Of a stretch of 64,000 nt of DNA, positions 48,701-60,427 are shown piece after piece. The translations under genes and the position numbers were made by a program. Below the pieces are notes generated by a model. That model searched no databases, was not told the origin of the DNA, and saw only the letters and a list, made by a program, of their open reading frames with translations. The DNA is from Pegea sp. RAD2-039 (taxonomy: Eukaryota; Chordata; Thaliacea; Salpida; Salpidae). Numbering within the stretch: position 1 is the stretch's first letter; every line of letters starts with the position of its first letter. Location: positions 1,116,001-1,180,000 of the forward strand of contig JAQGEQ010000186.1 of the NCBI GenBank assembly GCA_034620365.1. Reading direction: 5' to 3'.

Positions 48701-50998
48701 GCGCTTGTTAGAAACTAAAAAATCCAATAATCATATAATCTTTCTAAAAAGATCATTTTCTTGATACTAACCTGCAAAAAGTATTTAATCTTTTATAAAT
48801 TTTGATTATACATGTTTTAAGCATAGTTTGCAATTTGGAAAATAGTTATAAAATATTAATATTTTTTGGTTGATATTTGAAACTTGCATTATTAAAAGTA
48901 TTTTGGTCGCTATGAATATAGCGGTTAGGTTATTAACTCGATGAATCTAAAAATGTTTGTTAGCTTATAGAGTATTTACCCAAATATGTTTTCAGTTTCA
49001 ATTTTGATAGAAAGTCAATATATACAATTTTTCATTCAGTTCTTTATTATTGATTTATATTTGACCGATAACAAACATTACAACAATCGGTATAGTCATT
49101 TAGTAATTTTCTTTATCAACTACTTGAATGGTTTTGGGAGTTTTTTTTAAACTTTTACCATTAATGAAACCATTTAATAAAAACTTTTATCTAATCAAGC
49201 TATAAATTGTAAACATATTTCAAAAAATTGAAGTTGTTATGCAACAAGTTAAAAAGTTAGTTTTATCAAATGAATTATTTCTTTAATCTAAAGCCATCAT
49301 TTTACTACTTCGACTTTAAAAAGGCAAATTCAAAGTAAAATTTTATGTTTTAAAAAAACATTGTAGTAACATATATTTCTACTTAAATATCTTGTTTGAG
49401 ATGTTGCTTTAATGATCTGAAAAAAAGCTATTCTATAATGATATATAGATATTTATTGAATAAGCAGAAAAAGTCTAAAAAGAAATTCAGCAGAATTTTT
49501 GTAATTTTTAAAAACTTCATCATTTGAATTACACCAAATAATACTTTATAATAACAATTTTATGAATTCTAAATGTAGTTTTTGATGAAGAATCATAATT
49601 TTTAGGGGATCACACGCTGTGTAATTACTAATTTAATGTTGAAATAAAATTTTTGCCCAATTTTTTGTAACTAGAATTAAGAGAAATGATTTGTATAATA
49701 ATTTTACTTTTAAGTAATCGAATGTTTGATTGTTAAGAATTTTTTTAATTATTAGCCAAGTTAAATACTACATTAAGCACAAAAGTTTTTGGAATCTATT
49801 TTTTATGGATTAAATTGTATTCTTGTTAATTCTAAGTCAAAACTACTTATTAATAAAACCTTTGATTAGTACCTTTGAATGGTATCTCATAAGATCCAAA
49901 TGAAAGCAAGTAAAGCATAATAAAATACCAGCCTATTATCTTAACCACAGGTCCATTGTGTCGTTAATAGTTTTAAAATACTGCTCAATAATCATAATTA
50001 ATTTTGTCATTATTGAAAGTTAAACATGAAATTAAAACTTGTAGCATTCTACTTTCTAGTTTACTTTAATAAATCGACTGACTATTTTTCCTGATTTACC
50101 ATTAACTTTAGTCAAAGTATATTTTATAAATATTAATTCTTATTTTGTAAATATTCAAATTTTCAAACAACTCTGTATTGAAGTTGTACTCTAACAAAAG
50201 TGGCTTTATTTTTTAACCATTATTATTTTAAAGCCAAAATTGTTTGAAAACATCTGAACACACCTATATAAAAAAAAACTTCCTTCTTCCATATTAGGAC
50301 AAAAGATTTTCTCATAGTTTATTTAAAGTGTTAAATGTTGAGTGTTGTGACATCTTTTTAATTTATTGTAATAAAATCCCATCAGAATTTCAACAATTGC
50401 TTATGTGAAAGATTGTTTTTAGTTAGTTCTTGTGTGTTAAACTTCATAAATTTTGTTTTCAAAGTTTTTTTTGATAATTTTATTTTGTAATTTATTCCTT
50501 GTTAAGATGTTTCCAATAATTTTATAGATTCTTTTTGTAATTGCTATTTTAAAAAAAGTTTTTGATTTTTTTGATAATTTTTAGTTATGAGTTAAGTTAG
50601 AAATAATTCTCTAGCAGAATAGCTAGTAGTAATGAATTAGTTTCATGTGGCAACAACAAATAAAAAATATATTTATATTATTTGAATTTTATACAGTTTA
50701 TTACTAATGACTATTATATGATAATATAATAATAATATAATAATCTTATGCTTATCTTTCAAAGTATATTTTTATAATATTTAGATATTTTTATTTTGAA
50801 TATTTTTATGTGGTTTTAAAATAGAATTTTATGTTTAGAGTTTATGTAAGATAAGAATAAGATTATATTAAATATTAAAATAAGGTTTGATGATACAATT
50901 TGTTAGTTTAATAATTGAAAACAGTTTAAAATGTAACTGATTTATATGTTTTTTCAGCTCTGAATATTTTAGTTTATTTGATACTGATATAATTCAAA
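42746..50998. other. Long AT-rich gene-poor stretch
   Basis: No gene with coding character on either strand. GC-richer islets occur at about 43,030-43,290, 44,850-45,060 and 47,720-48,080. A TAA-rich tract is at 50,721-50,744. A 77-codon frame at 44,612-44,845 is hydrophobic and not supported by splice or codon evidence. Confidence 0.5.
43272..43279 (+). promoter_or_regulatory. TATAAATA box, possible promoter
   Basis: A good TATA box sits in a GC-richer islet, followed about 30 bases on by an A/C-rich segment. No coding frame follows within several hundred bases, so a non-coding transcript or a chance match is possible. Confidence 0.25.
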
Positions 50999-53900
50999 AT
51001 GGGTCGAATCAGCAAATGTAAGTTTAAATAATATTGGTTTGAGCAATTTTATTGATAAATAATATATATGAGATTAAAATCTTATTTCTTTTTCATTTTA
51101 ACCTTTACATTGTTCTCCTACTTTGTATAGAATTATTATTCTGTAGTCACTTTTTGTTATGTTTATTTTATATGATTTATTATGTTTAGCTTTCATTATT
51201 AAACAAATACTTTTTATTTCATTCTAAAATAACTTTTCATAGAATTGAGGTTTATTTAGTCAAGGTCTATTTTCGATTTTTTAACATTTTTAATAATAAT
51301 TGTTTAATATTTTCAAGTTGAAACTTTTCCTGGACTACCCAACACTTCAAGAGCAACTGCTTATGTTCTTGGAGGAGATCCAAAAGGAAAAAATTTTGTT
51401 TATTGCACTGAAAAACATGTCATTGTCAGAGATGTTGAGGTAAAACTCAGCTTCATATCATTACAACTATCAGAACAAATGTTTTATAACTAAGACTTAT
51501 TTTTTGCCATTTTTAAATACTATTTTTCAATTTATGAAAATGAAATAGAATTCAATTTAATAATTTGACATTTTTTTCTGAATTCTTTTAGTATTTTACT
51601 GATTTTATTTACAATAGATTATTTTAATTATAAAATTTATTATCAATTTTAGTTTATATTACTGAAACTTATTCAAAAATATTCAACTTGATTTTTAGGA
51701 CCCTAAAAAAAACTTTGCTTACATTGAACATCAAAAAAGACCAGTTTGTGCAAAGTATTCACCATCTGGATTCTATATGTGTTCTGGTGATGCTGGTGGC
51801 AAAATTCGAATCTGGGATACCACCCAAGATGAACATATATTGAAGGTTAGAGATCAGATTTTGTGAAATTATTTATTTGAAAATTTATTTCTTGTTTATC
51901 TTTATCAATATTGTAAAAATGAATTTTTCTACAAACACATTCAAACTTTAATTTGTACTTTTAGTATGAGTACCATGTCATATCTGGTCCAATCACTGAT
52001 ATAGCTTGGGATGGGGACAGCAAACGTATTGCTGTATGTGGACAGGGAAAGCAGAAGTAAGTTTGATTTATAAATTAGAATTATTCTTTTTAATTTTCTT
52101 TTTAGTTTTGCAAAAGCAATTTTGTGGGACTCTGGATCATCTGTTGGTACGTTAGATAAGATGGAAAAGCACTGCAATTCTGTAGCTATCAAATCTACCC
52201 GTCCATACAGATGTGTTGTTGCTTCTGAAGATTATTCTTCCTACTTCTATCAAGGCCCTCCATTTAAATTAATGAAAACTCTAGGGGTTGGTAGTTAATT
52301 ATCTGAATTAACTTGATTTGCTAATCACTTCTGTCTTATAGGAGGGAACTAATTTTTGTAACTGCGTTAGATTCGCTGCTGATGGTTCAGTAATGGCTTC
52401 TGCTAACTCTGATGGAAATGTTTATATCTATGATGGAAAAACTGGTGACTTTGTAAGTTTTTTTCACTTTCGAAATAGAAAAGATACTAATATGTACAAC
52501 AACTTTGAAAACGATTTATTAAATTTCAAATTGATTTGTCAGATTGGTAAGCTAGATAGAAATGGTGAAAATGCCCATAAAGGAGGCGTTTATAGTTTGG
52601 ACTTTAGCCCAGATAGTAAAGAACTGGTGACTGCTTCTGGTGACAAACATCTTCGCGTGTGGAATGTTGAATCGCGACATATGATTCAGTAAGTTTCGAT
52701 AAAATTCCACAAAATAACATTTGAAAATAGTTTCTTTTATTCATCAACTTTCTATTTAATTAGTTTATAATTTTACTTTTTTACAATTTACTATTTTTAT
52801 GATATAAAATTTCGTTTAGTTTCGATTTAGAAATATTTAGAAGCTGAATTGATGATCAGTTTTATCCAACATCTTTTAATGAAATATTCTTATACAGAGA
52901 AATTAACATGGGCACTACAATTGAAGATCAGCAACTTTCTTGCTTGTGGCAAGGAAACAACATATTTTCTGTGTCTCTTTCTGGTGATATCAAAATATTC
53001 GATCGTTCTGACCTATCTGCATCTCCTCGAGTTTTAACTGGTCATAAAAAGAATATTACAGCAGTTTCAGTTGGTCAAAATGATACCATCTACACAGGCA
53101 TGTACTCAACCACCTGCTGACAATTCATTATTTTGTTTTTTGCTTTACAGCTAGCTTTGATGCTAACATGGTTTGTTGGAATTCTTCCACCGGGGAAGCA
53201 ACCAAATTCACCGGGGTGGGCCACAAGAACAGTGTAAGTGGTTTCGAAGTATGCTTATAACGAGACAGCATCAAGTAAGTGTTGATACAGGTCGTGAAGA
53301 TGCAATATGATGCCGCCAATAACCAACTGATTACTATCAGCATTGATAACACTTTACGATACACGCCATGTGATGGAACTACTTTTACACCTGAAGACTC
53401 CGTTGCTTTGAACTCTCAGCCTTCATCACTATCATTTGTGGATTCTACTCAATATATTATCATTGGTTGTGAAGAATCGGTAAAATTTGTGTGTTATAAA
53501 ATGGTTTAATTTTTAAATGGTTCAAATTAATTAGAAACAAATTATTACGTAAACAACGTCAGCTAGTCCACCTTCCTGCTAACTTTATTACACTAAGATT
53601 TTTATTAAACAAGTTTTGTTTGATTCAAATTTATTCTTGCCCAGATTAATTTAGTGAAAGGCAAAAAAATAGTGGACAGCAAAAAATGGAACAAAGAAGC
53701 CTTCCCAGTTCGTGTCAGCTTGAGTTGTAACAATCAAGTTGCTGTTACTGGAGTGGTAAGTGGCTGTTTTGAAGTAGTTGATGACACTTAACTACTTGTC
53801 ATCAAATGAAACTTTCCAACTTTTTAGCATTCAGCGGTTGGCGGTGTTGAAAAGCATGAAGTTGAAATATTCCAAGTTGTTGATGATAAAATTGTTCCAA

Positions 53901-54444
53901 ATACTGATGTGACAAAATTAACTGGTTTTAAACATGTCGCTGAGCTACAATACTCGCCTGATGGTGCTCGACTAGCTGTAGCTAATCAGAAAGAAGTTCG
54001 TGTTTATGAAGTTGCTTCTGGCTATGAGGTAAGTAATTGTTATTATAAAATATTTGATTGTTGATATTATTGTTGATCAGAATCCGAAAGTGATGTCAGG
54101 TATTTCAACTCGAGTTACTGGAATGGCTTGGGCTCCTGATAATCGACATCTCGCGACTTTCAGCATCGATTCATCGATTACTATTTGGGATGCTATCGAA
54201 GGCAAAAATATTGCTCAAATCTCAAGTAAGACTTATTTTTTCAATGATGTTATATTTTAATAATATTATTTATTAGCGAGGTGATCTTTTCAGGCAACCT
54301 CTTTCACGTTTATTGTAATCAACAAATCTTTTTTTAGACTCACATGCTAAAGCTAATGTCAGTGATCTTGCTTGGTTAAAAGAGGATGTAGTTGTGTCTG
54401 TTGGTAGTGACTGTGCCGTGTCTCAATGGAAGATCACTTTTTAA
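50999..54444 (+). CDS. WDR1: Actin-interacting protein 1 (WD repeat protein 1), fourteen exons
   Basis: Exons: 50,999-51,017, 51,318-51,439, 51,699-51,845, 51,965-52,056, 52,106-52,286, 52,342-52,452, 52,543-52,688, 52,898-53,097, 53,151-53,233, 53,291-53,479, 53,645-53,755, 53,828-54,028, 54,081-54,225 and 54,338-54,444. They give 617 residues (human about 606). Family signatures are strong: [33 protein letters not shown] with [49 protein letters not shown] and the end [12 protein letters not shown]. The protein folds as two seven-bladed WD propellers and promotes disassembly of cofilin-decorated actin filaments in the cytoplasm. Exon 8 ends at a GC donor (CAG|GCATGT at 53,098), required by phase and by the conserved Tyr-Thr-Ala-Ser join. 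The first exon has only six codons plus one base. Confidence 0.95.
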
Positions 54445-57400
54445 CTCTTTGATTAGACTTGTAGTTGGTGGATGAAACCCTTTTCTGTTAGAATTTATTA
54501 TTAATTTTCATCTTTTTTTATAAACAAATCAATCATTAGTAAATGATTATTCAAATTTTATTTTACAATATCACCTAATTACTTTCTCATCTATACAAAA
54601 CTTTAATCATTTTATAATATTTCTCATCTGCAGTAACTTGATTTTCTAATCTTGTTTTCTTGCATTATTCGGCAACATTTTATAAAAGTAAAATTCCGTT
54701 GCATAATCAAGTAATCATTTCCGTTGTGTTCCTTTAATCTTTCTATGCTTATTTTAAAAGATACAATTATATATTTTTACAACTAGTAGTCATAAAACTG
54801 TTCAGTTTAAGGATCAATTCATGAAAGTTCAAATAATTTGATTTTTGCGTAACTTTTAGTAGACAAAAACAAATAGAAAAATTTTTTAATTTGGTTTTGG
54901 CTGTGATTAGCATCAATTTAAAATATGAATAATTAGCAACTTAAAGAAAGTCATCATAAAAATTGTTAATTGTTTGAATTTGATATATATTCATCATGTG
55001 ATTTTTATTTGGGATGCAAATATAAATAAGAATATTTCAATAAAATTGTAACATTTTACTACATAAAACTTCAAATGATAAATTAACTTTTTGAAGAGTT
55101 TGAAAACTCAAGTAGAGAGTAGCTAACAACAAACATTTTGGATTATATTTGAGTCCAACTTTATAAAAACATACTTTTACAAGTAATAGAATTTGTACAA
55201 AAAAAAATGTCTGTGGATTTTATTAGCAAAAGCCCTCATTTGTGAAAACCAATAAACTAAATTGATTTGTATATCCTTCTATTATGACAACTTTATTTAC
55301 ACACGATAAAGTTAAGGGCAAAGTTTAACCTAATATAGTTATGATGAAATACATATATATAAAAATAAGAAATATATTCTAAATCTTTTCATTATTTCAT
55401 CATTACATTTTTTCAGTTGTTTCTGTGGTCATTGTTTATTAAAACAGAGTTACACTGTAACAACTAATTGTAATTCTTATATTCACTATTGCTCTGATAT
55501 TTTTAATCTAAATACTTATGAGAATTGTTTTATTAACTTTGATTAATCTTTATTATCAAAACAAAACGTTAGAGATTACAATTTTTTGACAGCAATAAAG
55601 CTTCTGTTATTTTAGATTTTCTAAATCATTCGACTCGATCATATTCAGAGACTGATGATCACTTGTAGTACTTGATTATAACTGTCATAGCGTGAATGAG
55701 AAGATTGGAGTAAAATTCGATTTTAAGACAATATAGTATGCAGAATAGAGAAAAAACTAATAACTGATGTACAGTTACAATTTTTTATAAATATACAAAA
55801 ATATGTCTTAAAACCATGAAAAATATAAATACGTTTGAAATCTGCTTAAATTCAATAATAAATCGTGTATTCTAGAAATATTTAAAATAAATTTAAAGTT
55901 ACTAAAGTTCAACATCTCATCAAACAATTAACAAGTGACCTTAAATATTGACTTTTTGAAAGATCAGGACAATTTTGAACACACATATCTCAATCTGCTT
56001 TAAGTTTAAAATATAACTAACTTAAACTTATCATAAACTAGATTTTGATAGATCAATACGTCAACAATAATATAAATATATGACATATTTATTACAATCA
56101 GGTAAATCTTTTAGAACGCATAGGATACAACAAGCAGCTACTGTAAAACGGTTATCGCTTATATATAGATATAGCTGCATGCTTTCACAGTAAGGTTTAA
56201 CTCCAACAAAGTCCTAATGAAGAAATTAAGTTAAATGATCAATGGACGAAATAGCAGATACAAATTTCATAAAAATGCACTAAAGGTATTATCTATATCC
56301 GAATAAAATGTACATTGTGTAGTTTTCCCTTTGATATGTTTTGAACAAATTAACATTACAAGTTTAATGACATAAGTGATTAATTAATGTATATATTGAA
56401 GAATGTATTATGATGCATTTTAATTTTGCATTCTAGTTGTGATTTACATTAATGAAATAGTTCCAATCCAAAGTTTGTATGCTTAAATTAGTATGCAAAG
56501 ATGCTAGATAAGTCAAGTAGACACTTTCTAATTTATTAATTTAATGAACTAAGTTACTTTTATTCGTGAAATTTTCCTTTCGTAACAGTACTTAGGTAAA
56601 GTATCAGTTCTAACAAATAATTTTGGGTTTAGATTTATATTTTATAGGTTGTTATTTCGCAAAAAATCTGTAAAATTTTGAGTATAGTGTGGAGTAGCGT
56701 ATGTTGAGCATTCAAAACTTCTTGAATCCAGTGATGTGACTGAGTGAGCTGAGACAATGATATAGAGCTCAACGATTTACATGTTTTATGTCTAGGTTCG
56801 TTACCATAGCCAGCTGCTAGACAGTACCACATTTTACTTGTTTAATGGAAAGATACCTACTGAAATAAGTGGTTTTATATAGCGGAGTTTATCTTTGACA
56901 ACAAGGAAGAATTCGAGCTTACGCATGTAAAATACAACAGGCTATCCGTCAGTTGATTTGATAACTCTACGCCTTCTCAAAGCGCTATAAGTTTTATAGA
57001 TACTATAATTTTATGAATTCGTGCATTTAAAAGTTCATTTAAATCGAAAATTGGTCGACCAATTAAAATAACTAATAACAATTAAATTTCTAGTTTTAAT
57101 ATCTATAAAAATTAAGCAGAAATATTAATTAGCTATGGTTATTTAGTTTTCAAATAATATAAAAGTTTATGATTGGTTTATTTAAACAAAAAATTCACCA
57201 AAATAATTTTTATTGTTACCACTAGTTCTGCGATGTTGTCAAAGACGTGTTTGGCGGCAATTAACTAAAAAGTTAAACTATTATTTGATTTCAAATAGTC
57301 GGCCCATTTTTGTAAGATATCTAGTTTTATTCTAATTTTTACGTAAATATCTAAATGCTAATCACAAATAGTTTATCTATTTTTTTTTACTAATTTTGTA

Positions 57401-58150
57401 TAAATATAAAATGTAGTTTATTGTATTGGCTTTTTTTTTTAATTTAATATTTGTTAAGTTTTTGAAAATTGGTCTTGTAATTTTTGATACGTACTCAATG
57501 TTAAGTTTGCAAAAAATCAAAATAGATTTTATCTGTTTTATATAAATAGAAATTGTCTATCTTTGCATTGATCGTATAATAGATTTTATTATAGTATCTG
57601 TAATAAAAATAAATCTTTTAACTATTTTCATGCTTTAATAAAATATGATAAAATTATAAAATGATTAAAAGATATTATTACACTTTTAATTTTTAAATTC
57701 TAATAAAAATATTTGACCAATTATTAAAACCCTAAAACTTATATGTCAAGTTTTATTTTTATTTTTTTTACACATTTTTTAGTATCAATAAAAATTTTTT
57801 ATAAAATTCTTATAAATAACTGAAATATTTTCTTGTTTTGTAATATGTATTCTCATATTACTATAGATATTTTTCTTCACTGTTATGTTTTTAGTTAGCT
57901 TTAGGTTTTATATACTAAAATGATGTTACTTCATCTGTTTTTAGATAAATAGCTGAATTTTTTTCTATTGTGTTTCATTTTGAGAAATATAATTATCACT
58001 ATTCTTTGTTTTTTGACTTTTATTAAAACTTTTGATTTAAATCATTATTAGTTTATATATTTTTCATTAAAATATCTTATTTATTAGTTTGCTGATTGTT
58101 ATTAAAATTGTATTTAAATGTATAAAATTTAACAACTAATTATTGGTATA
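54445..58150. other. AT-rich spacer between WDR1 and LEM-like gene
   Basis: No gene is supported. A GC-richer patch at about 56,690-56,960 has a 65-codon minus-strand frame and a GGTTCGTTACC word resembling a polymerase III B box; I do not call it a gene. Confidence 0.45.
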
Positions 58151-58183
58151 ATCCATTTTTTTCAGTTTTACACAATTTTATCT

Positions 58184-58219
58184 ATGCCACTTAAAACATG
58201 GAAAACCCTGAAAAACTAA
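58184..58219 (+). promoter_or_regulatory. Upstream ORF overlapping the LEM-like start codon
   Basis: An ATG 14 bases upstream opens an eleven-residue frame (MPLKTWKTLKN) that ends after the main ATG in another frame. If the transcript starts upstream of it, this would reduce initiation on the main frame by leaky scanning. Confidence 0.4.
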
Positions 58220-58962
58220 CTGTAGCAAAGTTAATTAGGGTACTGAAAGATAATGGTGTTCAAATTTCGAAGCGAAGATATTTGAAGAGTTATTATGTTG
58301 ATCTATATCGTAAACACATTTTGAAATCTGCAGAATTTTCGTCTGAAGAAGATGAAAAAGATGATCTGAAGAACAAAGAAAAGCTCTCTAATAATGATTT
58401 GAGTCCTGAACCAGTTCTAGAAAGTACTAAGCGTTGTAATCTGGTGAAAATACAAGATTCATTAAACGAAGATAGTAAAAGGTCTGCTGGTTTTAGTGAT
58501 GGTGAATGTGACCTCCAACCAGTTGTGAGATTAACCATATTGAATGATATTGAAAAGTACAACTTAAGAAGTTGTCAAGTTGAAAGGGAAAGAAAAAAAC
58601 TGAACAAATCAGAAAATGTTAATTCTAAAAAAGAATTTAATTCTATAAAAGATAATATTGTGACCACCAACACTCCCAATGAAGATCATGTGATAAATGA
58701 ATCATTTGAATATGAAAAAGTGATTGCAGAAGAACAAATTTCTATACCATCTGCTCGAAAACGTAATGTTGCTGCATTTACGGCAAAAACAGAAGATACT
58801 CCAAAGGTTAAGTTGAATAGCTCTGACTTTTCAGTGTGTGGAAGTATAAGGAAATTTATTTTCTTTCTATTTATTATCATTATAACCTTTTTAATGTTTA
58901 TTTTAATTCATGATGCTCTGGAAATGTATGCTAAGGAGATGGAAATGAATATTTCCAATTAA
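58198..58962 (+). CDS. LEM-like domain inner nuclear membrane protein (LAP2/emerin-like)
   Basis: A single coding exon of 254 residues follows a TTTTTTCAG acceptor. Residues 6-45 (KLTVAKLIRVLKDNGVQI, then YLKSYYVDLYRKHILKS) fit the LEM-like fold seen at the N-terminus of LAP2, where LTKDKLKxxLxxNxV and YVQLYLxHL occupy the same places. LEM-like domains bind DNA, and LEM domains bind the chromatin protein BAF. The middle is polar and acidic with many Ser and Asn. One C-terminal membrane helix lies at about 220-242 (FIFFLFIIIITFLMFILIHD), followed by a short luminal tail, as in tail-anchored inner nuclear membrane proteins. Identity as LAP2 rather than emerin or otefin is uncertain. Confidence 0.72.
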   Translation: MENPEKLTVAKLIRVLKDNGVQISKRRYLKSYYVDLYRKHILKSAEFSSEEDEKDDLKNKEKLSNNDLSPEPVLESTKRCNLVKIQDSLNEDSKRSAGFSDGECDLQPVVRLTILNDIEKYNLRSCQVERERKKLNKSENVNSKKEFNSIKDNIVTTNTPNEDHVINESFEYEKVIAEEQISIPSARKRNVAAFTAKTEDTPKVKLNSSDFSVCGSIRKFIFFLFIIIITFLMFILIHDALEMYAKEMEMNISN

Positions 58963-59073
58963 AAGCTTTTTGAAGAATAATTTTTTTACTCAATTTAGAA
59001 AGATCATAAAATGCTATGTATATAACCTATTACAAATTGTTGAAGAAAGATTATGAAAGCGTGTTGATGGCTG

Positions 59074-59079
59074 AATAAA
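59074..59079 (+). terminator. Poly(A) signal AATAAA of the LEM-like gene
   Basis: AATAAA is 111 bases after the stop. Confidence 0.5.
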
Positions 59080-60427
59080 AACGCTACTAATAAACTAATT
59101 AGGGCTTTGATTATCTTTAAATAACATTTATTTGTTTATATTAAATGTTAGATTTTTTAATTAAAATTAGTTTGGAACTGTTAGTTTAAGTGGTCTTATT
59201 TAGCTCTAATAATTCCCAACTTATATATCGAAATCTTAAGTTCCCCAAGTTTTATCTTTGTGTGTTACTAAAATCACAGAATTTTTACAAATCTATTGAT
59301 TAATTAAATGGCAATTTTTTGACTACATATAACCGTTTTGATGATCATATTGAAATATTTATTTAACAAATAGAATGAAATTGATGTTTTTAACTAAGTA
59401 TTCTTGGAATGCAGTTTTAAGTTGTTATGTTTTTTTAAAGAGATACTTAGCACCACGATTATTTTGTCTTAACAAACTTAACTTGTATTTTCGTTTCTTA
59501 AAAAAAACTTCTAATTAATAAATAAAAGATTTTTCTTTTATCGATATTTATCATTTATATAAAACTGAAAACGATCAAGTCACTGAATAGTTTATTAGCG
59601 ATTCATGTAAAGTCTTCCCATCCAAGCTCTTAACCATCATCATACTTGTAGGTCAAGTATGTGGACAGGTCCTAAAAACCTTTTTGTGGGCTGCCTTAAT
59701 TTTCCAGTCTGAAATTGTCGCCCGCAAAATTAGGTTTATTTTCGGGAAGATTTCTGCAGCAGCATCTTACAAGTTGACAACCAAAGATTTTTGTACCTTT
59801 AATCTAAATCTTGGCAAATTTCATCTGTAAAATTATAAATTTAAACGAAGTTATTTATTTTAGCACTTCTCGTATAAGTGAAATATTCTAATTTCTCAAG
59901 AAATTTATTAAATATTTAAAATATTGGTTTCAAAAAAGGATTAATAAAATTACTTTTTTATTTAGAAACTTTTAGTGGTAGATCAACTCTTTCACCTAAA
60001 AATTGACTCCTAGTAATCAAAAAACTTTTATTTGAAGTTAAATAAAACTGATCTGATTCTAACTTTTACTCAGCTGGCTTCTATGAAATAATTTACGAAT
60101 ATTTTCAGCATATTCCAACCAAAATGAAAAATTTAATGAGTTAACCAGCATACAAACATACCAAATGAAAGTATATAATACTTTAAATGAAATTCAGTTA
60201 TAAAAAAATACGTTTTAAAGGTGCTGACCAAAATAAATATGAATTATAAATGTATACAACTATATATGTGCAATATAGTGAAGAAAACAATTGAATTTAA
60301 CAGTAGAGAATAACAGAATCTATTCAATGAAAGGTTTGAAACTAAGAAATAAACTGAAAATTTCAGACATCAATATATCTACGACAATAAATCAATTATG
60401 TTGTATACTAGTTGAATATCGAGATGA
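59080..60427. other. AT-rich intergenic region between convergent genes
   Basis: The LEM-like gene and pyruvate kinase point toward each other across this gap. A GC-richer islet at about 59,590-59,780 has no open frame. Nothing else is supported. Confidence 0.45.
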
